In this document: piece after piece, positions 34,795 through 43,581 of the stretch
Position numbering within the stretch: position 1 is the stretch's first letter
How the letters are laid out: every line of letters starts with the position of its first letter
NCBI GenBank assembly: GCA_036496425.1
Contig: DASXLG010000367.1
Coordinates: 1 to 64,000 of the forward strand
Length of the DNA stretch: 64,000 nt
Direction: 5' to 3'
DNA from: Terriglobia bacterium
Lineage (GTDB): Bacteria > Acidobacteriota > Terriglobia > 20CM-2-55-15
Made by a program: the position numbers and the translations under genes
The notes under the pieces: generated by a model
Databases searched by the model: none
The model's input: the letters and a program-made list of their open reading frames with translations, nothing else
What the model was told of the DNA's origin: nothing

Positions 34795-35700
34795 ATGAAA
34801 GACAAGCAGGGTCCGGTTCTCGGAGCCATGACGGCCATGAATCTGATACTCGTTATAGCGTTCGGTTATTCCTTTTTTTCCACGAACAACACGCTTACGG
34901 ATCGCGTTGCCAGGCTCGAATCCGCGGCGGACAGCCAGGAAGAACGGCAGCACGAATCTTCTAAACAGCAATCTTCCAGAGCGGAATCCGCGAAAGATGA
35001 AAAGCAGATGGCCGACATCCTCTCGGATCTCGGCGTCATCAAAGAGAAAATCGGCGTCACTTCCACAGAATTGAAACGCGCGCGCGAAACGGCCCAGTCG
35101 CTGAAACGGAAGCAGGAGGAAACGGAAGAACAGCTGGCCAGCCAGCTGGCTTCCAAAGCGGACTCCACGGATATCGACGGCCTGAAGGAAACGACGACGA
35201 AATTAGCCGAGGTACAGCAGGATTCGAGCGGCAAGATCGGAAGCGTTTCGGGCGAACTTGCGGGTTTGAAACAGGATCTCGCCGCCACCCGCGAAGACTG
35301 GGGACGCCAGCTGACGGACGTCAAGACCGTTCTCAGCGAAGGGATCGCACGGAATTCCGGCGAACTCGCACAGCTGAAGAAGAAAGGTGAGCGGGATTAT
35401 TTCGAGTTCGATATTCGAAAGAACTCCAAACCGCCGTTTTACCGCGTCGCCGACATTCAGCTTTCGTTGCTGAAAACGGATCCGGGGAAACACAAATACA
35501 ATGTTGCGATTCAGGTCGATGACAACCGTCTCGAGAAAAAAGACCGGACCGCGAACGAACCGGTCCAGTTCCTGGTCGGCCGCGATCAGCTTCGATATGA
35601 AGTCGTGGTCAACTCCGTCGAGAAGGACCACATCCGCGGCTATGTCAGCGCGCCGAAGGACAAAACTCTATCTGCAGAGATTCCGCAGTTCCGGCAGTAG
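34795..35700 (+). CDS. Membrane-anchored coiled-coil protein
   Basis: 301 residues. One N-terminal membrane segment (about 9-28, AMTAMNLILVIAFGYSFF), then a long charged coiled coil (about 35-200, KEKIGVTSTELKRARETAQS-type heptads), then a compact beta-rich C-terminal domain (about 205-301; FEFDIRKNSKPPFYRVADIQ, LVGRDQLRYEVVVNSVEKDH). No family recognised; similar architecture occurs in acidobacterial hypothetical proteins. The topology suggests a periplasmic C-terminus. Starts with ATG after GGAGGTCCCG, a good ribosome-binding site. A GC-rich hairpin follows the stop. Confidence 0.68.
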   Translation: MKDKQGPVLGAMTAMNLILVIAFGYSFFSTNNTLTDRVARLESAADSQEERQHESSKQQSSRAESAKDEKQMADILSDLGVIKEKIGVTSTELKRARETAQSLKRKQEETEEQLASQLASKADSTDIDGLKETTTKLAEVQQDSSGKIGSVSGELAGLKQDLAATREDWGRQLTDVKTVLSEGIARNSGELAQLKKKGERDYFEFDIRKNSKPPFYRVADIQLSLLKTDPGKHKYNVAIQVDDNRLEKKDRTANEPVQFLVGRDQLRYEVVVNSVEKDHIRGYVSAPKDKTLSAEIPQFRQ

Positions 35701-35703
35701 GCG

Positions 35704-35728
35704 GGAGCCGCCGGATGGTGGCGGCTCC
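35704..35728 (+). terminator. GC-rich hairpin after the coiled-coil gene
   Basis: GGAGCCGCC (35704-35712) pairs perfectly with GGCGGCTCC (35720-35728) around a 7-nt loop, three bases after the stop codon. No T-run follows, so intrinsic termination is only likely. Confidence 0.55.
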
Positions 35729-35827
35729 TAACTATCATGACCGACTACAGACAGTTGTCAGTGAAAGTGCTAGGCTGAATCGCCCGTCCAGCGTGAAGCT
35801 GCATGGGTCGAAGAGGTTTAGCGTTGT

Positions 35828-37349
35828 ATGTCGACACGCTGGTTTCTGGTGATCGCCTTATCTTTATTATTCGCGGAGCGGTTGTCCGCTCAAACTACAC
35901 CGACCCCGACGTCCGTGACGCCATCTGCGGTCCTTGCAGGCTCGAGCGATACTCAAATCACGGTTAAAGGCAATGGTTTCATTTCGAGCGCGGTCGTTTC
36001 AGTGATGGTGAATAATCCGACGATCTGGAATCCGGCCAGCCAGAACCTTTTGACCACCTTCATCGATTCTTCAACCGTTCAGGCGGTTGTACCTGCCGCC
36101 TTCCTTGCCAGTCCGCAGTCCTTGCTGGTGAGGGTTTCAAATGGGGGACTTCCAAACTCCTTCGGTCCCAGCCTGGCCGTCGAGAGCACGTCACCCCCCG
36201 CGATCACTTCGATGTATCCAGCGGGTGCCGCCCCCGGCACGATGGTTTCCCTCAATGCCCACGGCGAGAACCTGATTGGAGCATCAGTTTCAATTGAAGG
36301 TAGCGGCATAACTGGAGGCAGCCCCCCAAGCTTTTCGGCATCCCTGGCGGCTGCGTTTGTTGTCATTGCACCGGATGCGCCGCTTGGTGCACGAACCGTA
36401 ACGATTTCGAGGTTGGCCGGATCGACCACAACATGCGGTGCAAATCCGTGCACTTTTAACATTGTAATCGCGGGCACATGGACAGATGTCACGCCCTCCG
36501 CTTTGCCTTCGTTTTCACCTGGCCCTGTCGTAAAGCTGCTCGACGGACGCTTGCTGATGATCGGCGCCTTTACCTGCCGGCTATACCGCGACTGTTCCTC
36601 TTCCCATAACGGACGTCGAGACCGGCTCTATACACACCGGCTATGTCGTTGTGACGGGAGATGGAAGCGCATTGCCGGTGGCCACTCTCACGTACGGTAG
36701 CGTCAGCGGTGGAATCGTTCAGTCCCAGGCGGCTGTATTGCCGGCGCCGCTGACTGCCGCTACTTCGATTGGTGTGGATATCGTTCCGGGAATCGGCCGA
36801 AACCTCGGGCTGGCGATCGCAAATCCGGGAGCGAGCGCCGCCGTGATCACCTTGACGCTGAGCGGGCTCGACGGCACAACGGTGGGATCGCCGGTAACAC
36901 TCTCGATTCCAGCAGCGGCGCAAATCGCGCGATTCCTGTCCGAGTTGTTTCCCACAACGACGGTCGGTGCTGCATTTCGAGGCAGCATCAGCGTTCAGAG
37001 TTCAACGCATGTTTCGATTATCGGCTTGCGATTCTCGGGAGCGGAGTTCAGCACGGTGCCGGTTCCGGTTTCGAATCCGGCAGCGGTTCCCGCTAATGGA
37101 CTTGTCGGAGGCCCGAATGCCACGATGTTTCCGCAGTTCGCCATGTCCGGCGGCTGGGCAACCGAACTGGACCTCCTGAACAACACATCCTACCCGATGT
37201 CCGGGCGCGTCGATATCTTCGACTCAAACGGAAACCCGTTCGCGATCTTATGGAATGGCAGCCGCCAAAGCGCTTTTAGCTATTCCATCCCACCGAATGG
37301 CGCACTGAGCTTGTCGCCCAGGGATGCGAATGGACAGTCGCCGTTTTAG
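35828..37349 (+). pseudogene. Secreted IPT/TIG-domain protein with internal deletion and frameshift
   Basis: Part 1 (35828 to about 36575): signal peptide (LVIALSLLFAERLSAQ), two IPT/TIG domains (PTPTSVTPSAVLAGSSDTQI; AITSMYPAGAAPGTMVSLNA) and the first strand of a kelch-like repeat (PGPVVKLLDGRLLMIG). Part 2, in another frame (open from 36561 to 37349): a domain common in acidobacterial secreted proteins (GRNLGLAIANPGASAAVITL, QIARFLSELFPTTTVGAAFR). The kelch-like section between the two is missing and the frame changes at about 36565-36580. A protein read from the start ends in nonsense at 36700. An out-of-frame internal deletion is the simplest reading. Confidence 0.7.
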
Positions 37350-37393
37350 AATATGGTGGTGTGTGAGCGACCCCCTGCCGACCGCTTCGCGGC

Positions 37394-37424
37394 CAGCTCT
37401 CCCCCTGTGTCAGGGGGAGAGCTG
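37394..37424. repeat. 14-bp perfect hairpin (CAGCTCTCCCCCTG)
   Basis: CAGCTCTCCCCCTG (37394-37407), loop TGT, CAGGGGGAGAGCTG (37411-37424). It lies between the TIG pseudogene and the convergent thioesterase. The outer sequences GGTGTGTG and CACACACC (about 37358-37440) extend the symmetry. Possible bidirectional terminator. Confidence 0.75.
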
Positions 37425-37449
37425 CACCATCCCCACACACCATGTTGAG

Positions 37450-37866
37450 TCACTCGCTCGGTTTTGAGTTCTCGCGCAGAAGATTCAAATATCGCCCCGG
37501 CATTGCCTTCGGGCGGCCATCTGGCCCGATCACAACGTGGATCGTTTTGCCTTCGGCCAGGAGCGTCTCGTCGCGCTTGATCCGATACGTGAATTCCACC
37601 ACGCGGCTCCGCACTCGCGCGAGTTCTGTTTCGATGAGGATTTCGTCTTCATAACGAGCAGGAGCGATGTACCTGCAGGTGGCTTCCGCGACGGTCAGAA
37701 ACGCCTTCTCCTCCCGCTCGAGATCACGATAGCTGAAGCCGCAGTGGCGGCAGAAATCGCTCCGGCCGACCTCCATCCAGATGAGATAGTTTGCGTAATA
37801 CGCCATTCCCATCTGATCGGTTTCGGCGTAGCGCACACGGATTCGGCTCGTAGAAACCTGTCCCAT
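37450..37866 (-). CDS. YbgC/FadM-type acyl-CoA thioesterase
   Basis: A 138-residue hot-dog-fold 4HBT protein: RVRYAETDQMGMAYYANYLI carries the catalytic Asp and the helix of the family, followed by FLTVAEATCRYIAPARYEDE. It hydrolyses acyl-CoA thioesters in the cytoplasm. Start MGQVSTSRIR at 37866 overlaps the stop of the HMG-CoA lyase gene (TGATG), indicating coupling. The cluster context suggests a housekeeping role in relieving acyl-CoA build-up during leucine breakdown; this is inference. Confidence 0.85.
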   Translation of the reverse strand: MGQVSTSRIRVRYAETDQMGMAYYANYLIWMEVGRSDFCRHCGFSYRDLEREEKAFLTVAEATCRYIAPARYEDEILIETELARVRSRVVEFTYRIKRDETLLAEGKTIHVVIGPDGRPKAMPGRYLNLLRENSKPSE

Positions 37867-38759
37867 CAGGAAACTTTCAGCACCCTGGACGGCAGATCGC
37901 GCGCGAGTTCCTGTCCGATGAAGTGGGACGCCCGGCGGAGAAGCTTCAGGTTTGCGCCGGTTTCGATTCCGAGACGATCGAGAAGATAGAGCAAATCCTC
38001 GGTCGCGACGTTCCCGGACGCTCCGGGAGCGTAAGGACAACCTCCGAGGCCGCCGGCCGAGCTGTCGAAGGTGGTGATTCCCATCTGGAGCGATTGATAG
38101 ACATTCGCGACAGCCATCCCGTAGGTGTCGTGAAAATGCATCGCCAGCTTCGAAGCAGGGAAGCGGTCAAGAAGGAGTCCGACCGTGCTCTCGACGTCGC
38201 GCGGAGTGGCGGCGCCGATCGTGTCTCCAATCGAGACTTCATCAACTCCTAAATCGAACAGCGCGCCCGCGACGTCGGCCACTTTCTCTTTCGCGATCGC
38301 GCCTTCGTAGGGGCAGACGAAACAGGTTGAGACATAGCCGCGGACTGACATCCCTTCTTTCAAGGCTCGTGCCATAACCGGTTTGAATCCATCGATGGAT
38401 TCCTGGATACCCATGTTGATGTTCTTGCGATTGAACGTCTCGGAAGCGGCCGTGAATACTGCAATCCGGCGGATGCCGCTTTCCAGGGCGCGTTCGAGAC
38501 CCTTCATGTTGGGAACCAGTGCGGAATATCGAATGCCGGGCAGCGGTTCGAGTTGCTGGATGAGGTCCTGGGCGTCGGCAAGCTGGGGGACCCACTTCGG
38601 GTGAACGAATGAAGCGACCTCGATGTCCTTCATTCCTGCGGCAACAAGCAGGCGGATGAATTCCGCTTTCTTTGCAGTCGGGACAATCGCCGATTCATTC
38701 TGCAGACCGTCGCGCGGGCCCACTTCGACAATCCGGACTTGCTTGGGTAAAGGATTCAC
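37866..38759 (-). CDS. Hydroxymethylglutaryl-CoA lyase
   Basis: A 297-residue TIM-barrel lyase cleaving HMG-CoA to acetyl-CoA and acetoacetate. VRIVEVGPRDGLQNE at the N-terminus, AMHFHDTYGMAVAN (metal-binding His pair) and the catalytic Cys loop GGLGGCPYAPGASGNVATED are diagnostic. The most likely start is GTG at 38759 (VNPLPKQVRI): the longer open frame upstream is translated from a CACAAGAAG-type repeat arm and is not credible as protein. Last step of the leucine pathway, whose other enzymes lie at 40.9-45.2 kb on the same strand. Confidence 0.92.
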   Translation of the reverse strand: MNPLPKQVRIVEVGPRDGLQNESAIVPTAKKAEFIRLLVAAGMKDIEVASFVHPKWVPQLADAQDLIQQLEPLPGIRYSALVPNMKGLERALESGIRRIAVFTAASETFNRKNINMGIQESIDGFKPVMARALKEGMSVRGYVSTCFVCPYEGAIAKEKVADVAGALFDLGVDEVSIGDTIGAATPRDVESTVGLLLDRFPASKLAMHFHDTYGMAVANVYQSLQMGITTFDSSAGGLGGCPYAPGASGNVATEDLLYLLDRLGIETGANLKLLRRASHFIGQELARDLPSRVLKVS

Positions 38760-38766
38760 CGGTCTT

Positions 38767-38796
38767 TCTTGTGCCTTTTGTGCTTCTTGTGGTTCC
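38767..38796 (-). repeat. Single arm of a CACAAGAAG-family repeat
   Basis: On the minus strand this reads GGAACCACAAGAAGCACAAA followed by AGGCACAAGA, the same nonamer words as the arms at 25173 and 48649, but no opposite arm is present nearby. It lies in the short gap between the cupin stop and the HMG-CoA lyase start. Confidence 0.75.
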
Positions 38797-38808
38797 TTCC
38801 CCTGCCTG

Positions 38809-39252
38809 TTATTTCTCTTCGGCAGGAGTGGAAGTTGCCGGTCCCATACCGACAATTTCGAGGACGCATTCTGCGTCTTTTGCGCCGTCATAATGGATCT
38901 GCTTTCCGTAGTGCACGACGAAGCTCCCCGCAGGAACGGGCTTCATTCCCGCGAGATCGTATTTCGGGCCCGTGTTGACCCACCACGTTCCGGACAGAAC
39001 CGTGATGTAGCGATCGTTTGGATGAAAGTGCGGACGGCTGTTGTTATGTGGAAGCCACTTTTGCAGGACGATGTAGAGTCCTTCTTTCGAAGGATCGCCG
39101 ACCAGTGTTGCGACTTCAGCGCCCTGGCCCTGCTTCACCCATTTAATGTCCTTCGGAAGCTGAATATTGATGGCCTTCGGGTTGAGTTCGGCTGCGCTCA
39201 GAGAGGCGAATCCGATAAAAAGGGCTGTGACGATGCCGGCGAGACGAATCAT
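38809..39252 (-). CDS. Secreted cupin-domain protein
   Basis: 147 residues with a signal peptide (MIRLAGIVTALFIGFASLSA) and a small beta-barrel cupin: HNNSRPHFHPNDRYITVLSG holds the His/Asp metal-type residues, and SFVVHYGKQIHYDGAKD the second motif. Start at 39252 is preceded by AGGAGGACGC. Likely periplasmic; ligand unknown. It lies between the radical-SAM and HMG-CoA lyase genes on the same strand, but wider gaps suggest it may be separately transcribed. Confidence 0.82.
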   Translation of the reverse strand: MIRLAGIVTALFIGFASLSAAELNPKAINIQLPKDIKWVKQGQGAEVATLVGDPSKEGLYIVLQKWLPHNNSRPHFHPNDRYITVLSGTWWVNTGPKYDLAGMKPVPAGSFVVHYGKQIHYDGAKDAECVLEIVGMGPATSTPAEEK

Positions 39253-39301
39253 GCGTCCTCCTGATAGGTTTTCCAGGCGATTGTATAACGAACGGCTCGT
39301 C

Positions 39302-40861
39302 CTAGGAACTGGACGTCTGAATCTGCGGGTTTCCGGGTTGCGCGTTGTTCTTTCGCAATGAGACGAACGCTTCATAGCAGAGCGAGAACAGCGGCGAACG
39401 ATTCTTCCATATCAGCGCGACCCAGTGCCGGCGTTTCATTTGCGGGAAATAGATACCGCGGAAGGCCAGCCTGGCAAAAAACATAATGGAGCGTTCAGGG
39501 AAAGGGCGCTTGCGGATCCGCTGCAGACCTTCGGCGATCGCTCTGGCGCTATAGGCGCGGGTCCATGCTTCCCGGACCTCGGCTTCAGCTGCCTCGATGC
39601 TGATTTTGTCGGGCGTGTATGCCATCTGAAATGGACGAAAGTCGAGCCAATGTTTAGGCCGCGTGAGCCGGCCGGCTTCGAGCAACCGGTCATATAGAGG
39701 AGTGGCGGGATACGGCGTCATCAGGCCGTAGACCGGAAGGCCCGGAGGCCACGAGTCCATCACGTCATGTGTCCGTTGCGCCACGCCAGGAGTGTCACCG
39801 TCCATCCCAAAGATGAAGGAAGTGATCGCGTAAATGCCACGATCGGCCAGACGGTCTAATGCCAGCTTGTAGTCACCCGGTTTGTTGAAGGCTTTGTTGA
39901 CGGCAGCGAGATTCGCGCTGTCGACGGATTCCAGCCCGATGAAGATCCACTTTCCTCCGCTCGCCTTGATCAGATCGAGCAGTTCTTCATCCTTCAATAA
40001 ATTGATGCTGACCTGCGCGACCCAAGGCATCGCCGCGCCCTGAGCGATGATGTCGCGCAGCAGCGACTTCGTTCGTTTGACGTTGATGGCAAAGTTGTCA
40101 TCAATGAAAAAGACTCCCATCTGACCACGTTCGGCGGCGGCCCGGCGCTTCAAGCTCAAGAGTTCGTCGACCACGCTCTGATTCGAGCGGAATCGAATCG
40201 CATCACCAAAGAATCCCGTTACGGTGCAGAAATCGCAGCCGTACGGGCACCCTCGTCCGGATTCGATCGGGACGACGTACAGACTCTCCCAGTTGTTTGT
40301 GAATCGGCGGACCAGGGAGAGTATCGGTTTGGGAACCTTTTGCATGAGATTGAACTGCTGGAGATCCAGCGTCTCCCATGGGATTGGCGGATAGTCCGCC
40401 AGCGACGGTTTCACCTCGACGCCGCCTTCATTGACCGGCTTGTATATCTCCTGGAGGTTACCTGCGGCCGCATCGGCGATAATCCTGGGCCATGTGTGGT
40501 CGGCTTCCCCAAGAGCGATCGCGTCGGCGTGCCGCGGTTCGCCGCTTCTGCCGAGAGGCTCGTCCGGCACTTCGGTAACATGAGGTCCGCCAAACACGAC
40601 TTTGGCGCCGGCGCCTCGAATCGCGTCCGCCATGCGGTAGGCGCGAGCCGCCATTCGCGTCATCGCGCTGATTCCTGCAAGTTGGATGTTCTTGTCGCGG
40701 ACAAATTGCGCGATCTCCGCTTCTGTCATCGGATGCGCATTGCCGTCAATGAGATACACTTCGTGCTCAGGCGGCGTGAGCGCTTTCAGCAGGAACATCC
40801 AAAGATGGGGCATGAAGTTCCGCGTCACGCCATTGTCGGGACTGTATAAGAGAATATTCAT
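39302..40861 (-). CDS. B12-binding-domain radical SAM protein
   Basis: 519 residues. N-terminal cobalamin-binding-like Rossmann domain (about 1-140; MNILLYSPDN, VVFGGPHVTEVPDEPL), radical SAM core with ESGRGCPYGCDFCTV supplying the three cluster cysteines, and IFIGLESVDSANLAAVNK and FIFGMDGDTPGVAQ as later core motifs. The C-terminus has a ~110-residue helical tail. The family includes methyltransferases and hopanoid/lipid-modifying enzymes of the DUF4070/HpnP-like type. The exact reaction is unknown. It is adjacent to but separated by 74 bases from the carboxylase genes. Confidence 0.85.
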   Translation of the reverse strand: MNILLYSPDNGVTRNFMPHLWMFLLKALTPPEHEVYLIDGNAHPMTEAEIAQFVRDKNIQLAGISAMTRMAARAYRMADAIRGAGAKVVFGGPHVTEVPDEPLGRSGEPRHADAIALGEADHTWPRIIADAAAGNLQEIYKPVNEGGVEVKPSLADYPPIPWETLDLQQFNLMQKVPKPILSLVRRFTNNWESLYVVPIESGRGCPYGCDFCTVTGFFGDAIRFRSNQSVVDELLSLKRRAAAERGQMGVFFIDDNFAINVKRTKSLLRDIIAQGAAMPWVAQVSINLLKDEELLDLIKASGGKWIFIGLESVDSANLAAVNKAFNKPGDYKLALDRLADRGIYAITSFIFGMDGDTPGVAQRTHDVMDSWPPGLPVYGLMTPYPATPLYDRLLEAGRLTRPKHWLDFRPFQMAYTPDKISIEAAEAEVREAWTRAYSARAIAEGLQRIRKRPFPERSIMFFARLAFRGIYFPQMKRRHWVALIWKNRSPLFSLCYEAFVSLRKNNAQPGNPQIQTSSS

Positions 40862-40935
40862 CAGTTCGGGCGTACTGTATCAGTCCCGCGCCGCGGATGC
40901 CAAAGAAAACCGTTCGTGTTCTTGCCGCTGTCCGA

Positions 40936-41298
40936 TTATTCGATGACAACAACAACCTGGCCCATCTCCAAACTCTCTCCCGGCTGGCAGCGGATTTCCG
41001 ATATTCGTCCCGCTTTGGCGGCGTAGAGAGTGGTTTCCATTTTCATGGACTCCATGATGGCAACCGGTTGCTTTGGAGCGACGGCATCGCCGATCGCGAC
41101 TTCGAGACGCAGCAGCTTGCCAGGCATCAATGCCGTGACTTCGTTCGAGCCGGAGTCCGTGCTCTGGTGAGCTGAATCGGATTGGGTCGGTCGAGGAAGA
41201 TAGTAGGTTCTGCCGTCCAGCCAGACCGCAATTGCGCCGCGCCCGTGGAGAACGCGATAACGGTGACGTTTCCCGCCGATTTCAATGTACTCGATCAT
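40936..41298 (-). CDS. Biotin carboxyl carrier domain protein of acyl-CoA carboxylase
   Basis: A 120-residue protein whose last ~75 residues are a biotinyl domain with the biotinylation site K86 in AIMESMKMETTLYA; the N-terminal ~45 residues are a linker/BT-like strand region. It carries CO2 between the biotin carboxylase (41295-42710) and the carboxyltransferase (43582-45174). It overlaps the carboxylase gene by four bases (ATGA). In most methylcrotonyl-CoA carboxylases this domain is fused to the carboxylase; here it is a separate polypeptide. Confidence 0.88.
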   Translation of the reverse strand: MIEYIEIGGKRHRYRVLHGRGAIAVWLDGRTYYLPRPTQSDSAHQSTDSGSNEVTALMPGKLLRLEVAIGDAVAPKQPVAIMESMKMETTLYAAKAGRISEIRCQPGESLEMGQVVVVIE

Positions 41299-42710
41299 GA
41301 ATTCCGCCAGGCGCCCGATGTCCAGACGTCTTGAAAGGCATCTTGTTTCGCCGCCGCGGCGCGGGGTTTGACGGATGCCACGGCCCTTACTTCCGGAGGA
41401 ATTTCCGAAGGCGGCGCAAGCAACTGCTCATGCGCCGTGATGAATCCGGTATCGAGTTTCCCGGCGGCAAAGTCCTCGCTCGAGATGACGCGGTTCAGGA
41501 AGTCGATATTGTTGCGGACGCCTAACAGAACGAAGTCGTCCAGTGCGCGCTTCATGCGAGCGATCGAGGCCTCGCGGCTCGGCGCCCACACGATCAGCTT
41601 CGCCAGGATCGGATCGAAGTGGTGCGTTACGACGGATCCTCGCGCGATGCCGGAATCGAGCCGGACTCCGGGACCCAGTGGCGGCTCGAAAATCTCGACC
41701 GTACCGGTTGCCGGCCTGAAGTTTTCTTCCGGAACTTCCGCGTAAATCCGGCATTCCAGCGCGTGACCGGTCTGGCGAAGGTCGGATTGCGCGTAGCCCA
41801 GCTTCTGGCCGGAGGCGATCAGCACCTGCTCTCGAACGAGGTCGAGTCCGGTCGTCATTTCTGTTATGGGATGTTCAACCTGAAGCCGGGTGTTCATCTC
41901 GAGAAAATAAAACTTCCCGGACGGATCGAGGATGAATTCGACCGTTCCGGCGCTGCGGTATCCGGCGGCCTGCGCCGCCGCGACCGCTGCCGCGCCCATT
42001 TGCGCGCGCAGATCGCGTGTCATCACCGGCGAAGGCGTCTCTTCGATGATTTTCTGATGGCGCCGCTGGATCGAGCATTCGCGTTCGAAAATGTGGACGG
42101 CATGGCCATTGGCGTCTCCCAGAATCTGAAATTCGATATGCCGGGGCTGCCGGATGTACTTTTCGACGAAGACCCTTTCATTCCCGAACGCTGCGGAAGC
42201 CTCCCGCGAGGCGGAGGCCATCGCTTCCTTCAATCCGGCAGGAGATTCCACGAGGCGCATTCCTTTTCCGCCGCCACCTCCGACAGCTTTCACGAGAACC
42301 GGGAATTCGTTGGCCGGCGGATCTCCGCTCCACGTCGGGACGACCGGAACCCCGGCCTCTTGCATCACCCGTTTTGATTCGAGCTTGTCGCCCATCGTCC
42401 GGATTGTTTCCGCTTGCGGACCAATAAAGAGGATGCCGGCCCGATCGCATTCTTCGGCGAGTGAGGGATTTTCGGAGAGAAAACCGTATCCGGGATGAAT
42501 CGCCTCGGCGCCGGTCTCCGTGGCAGCACGAACGATCTCCGCGGCGTCGAGATAGCTCGAGATCTCCCGTATTTCGCGGGTTGTCCGGACGTGGAGGGAT
42601 TCCTTGTCCGGGTCTGTGAAAACGGCGACCGGTTCGATCCCCATCTCGCGCAAGGTGAAAGCGATCCGGATGGCAATCTCGCCGCGATTGGCAATGAGAA
42701 CTTTCCGCAT
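41295..42710 (-). CDS. Biotin carboxylase subunit of acyl-CoA (methylcrotonyl-CoA) carboxylase
   Basis: A 471-residue ATP-grasp biotin carboxylase: KVLIANRGEIAIRIAFTLRE, GYGFLSENPSLAEECDRAGI, the Gly-rich AVGGGGGKGMRLV loop, FERECSIQRRHQKIIEETPS and LEMNTRLQVEHPITEMTTGL with catalytic Arg. It ends shortly after the BC domain, so the BCCP is separate. Context (hydratase, carboxyltransferase, HMG-CoA lyase) supports methylcrotonyl-CoA carboxylase in leucine breakdown; propionyl-CoA carboxylase is the alternative, given the neighbouring methylmalonyl-CoA mutase. Confidence 0.9.
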   Translation of the reverse strand: MRKVLIANRGEIAIRIAFTLREMGIEPVAVFTDPDKESLHVRTTREIREISSYLDAAEIVRAATETGAEAIHPGYGFLSENPSLAEECDRAGILFIGPQAETIRTMGDKLESKRVMQEAGVPVVPTWSGDPPANEFPVLVKAVGGGGGKGMRLVESPAGLKEAMASASREASAAFGNERVFVEKYIRQPRHIEFQILGDANGHAVHIFERECSIQRRHQKIIEETPSPVMTRDLRAQMGAAAVAAAQAAGYRSAGTVEFILDPSGKFYFLEMNTRLQVEHPITEMTTGLDLVREQVLIASGQKLGYAQSDLRQTGHALECRIYAEVPEENFRPATGTVEIFEPPLGPGVRLDSGIARGSVVTHHFDPILAKLIVWAPSREASIARMKRALDDFVLLGVRNNIDFLNRVISSEDFAAGKLDTGFITAHEQLLAPPSEIPPEVRAVASVKPRAAAAKQDAFQDVWTSGAWRNS

Positions 42711-43486
42711 TATTTGTCGATCCAGGGTGGCTTCTGATGATCCAGAAAGGCCTGCATGCCGCGCTGCCCTTCGGTGCCCGTGCGGGCCTGCGCGATCGCC
42801 TCGGCGGCAAACTCCAGCGAGCTTTCGAGCGTGCGGGCGGCGACGCCGAAGATCAGATCTTTCGCCGCGCCGATCGCTCCGGGCGCCGATGTCAGGATCT
42901 GGGAAACTTTCGACTCGACCAGCGCGTCGAGGGCGGCTTCGTGCGAAACAACATGCTGAATCAGGCCGATGCTCATCGCCACGGGGGCGAGAAAACGCTC
43001 GCCGGTGATGAAGAACTCCCTGGCGCGCCCCGGCCCTACACGCGCGATGACGAATGGAGAAATGATCGCCGGAATGATGCCGAGTTTTACTTCGGTAAAC
43101 CCGAATTGCGCGGACTCGAGAGCCACGCCGATATCACATGCAGCAACCAGCCCGGCGCCTCCGCCAAGCGCAGCGCCGTGGACGCGGGCGATTACCGGCT
43201 TCGGACACTTCGCGATCGCCAGATACATGCGGCCGAGAGCGCGCGCATCCGCCAGGTTCTCTTCGTAGGTGTATTGAACCATCCCCTTCATCCAGTTCAG
43301 ATCCGCGCCGGCACAGAACGACTTGCCGTTTCCGGCCAGAACGATCACGCGAACATCGTCGCGGCGGCCGAGCTCGATGAACTCATCGGTGACCTGTTTG
43401 ATCAGTTCGTCGTTGAATGCATTGTGGACGTCGGGACGGTCGAGGAAGACAAAAGCGACCTTCTTGTGGATATCAATCTTCAACAT
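42710..43486 (-). CDS. Enoyl-CoA hydratase, methylglutaconyl-CoA hydratase-like
   Basis: A 258-residue crotonase-fold enzyme. NGKSFCAGADLNWMKGM (oxyanion loop), VHGAALGGGAGLVAACDIGV with the FGFTEVKLGIIPAIISPFV strand match the LiuC/AUH group that hydrates 3-methylglutaconyl-CoA to HMG-CoA. Start taken at MLKIDIHKK (43486); the 15-codon longer form would be encoded by a tandem 45-bp repeat and is rejected. Its stop overlaps the carboxylase ATG (TAATG). Confidence 0.85.
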   Translation of the reverse strand: MLKIDIHKKVAFVFLDRPDVHNAFNDELIKQVTDEFIELGRRDDVRVIVLAGNGKSFCAGADLNWMKGMVQYTYEENLADARALGRMYLAIAKCPKPVIARVHGAALGGGAGLVAACDIGVALESAQFGFTEVKLGIIPAIISPFVIARVGPGRAREFFITGERFLAPVAMSIGLIQHVVSHEAALDALVESKVSQILTSAPGAIGAAKDLIFGVAARTLESSLEFAAEAIAQARTGTEGQRGMQAFLDHQKPPWIDK

Positions 43487-43576
43487 CTGGTACACGCTGC
43501 GCCCTGGCGGGCTTGCATTCGCTCCGCTCATCTAGTACACGCTGCGCCCTGGCGGGCTTGCATTCGCTCCGCTCAT
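43487..43576. repeat. 45-bp tandem duplicate (ATTCGCTCCGCTCAT family), locus 1
   Basis: Two adjacent 45-bp units (43487-43531 and 43532-43576) differ at one base. Each runs CTGGTACACGCTGCGCCCTG ... GCATTCGCTCCGCTCAT. They lie exactly between the hydratase start and the carboxyltransferase stop. Units with the same period and the same terminal ATTCGCTCCGCTCA occur at 56716-56805. Confidence 0.92.
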
Positions 43577-43581
43577 GTAGG

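Noticed and set aside
38760-38891. Longer HMG-CoA lyase starting at 38891
   Set aside because: The extra residues (QGKEPQEAQKAQERP) are translated from a CACAAGAAG-type repeat arm and overlap the cupin gene.
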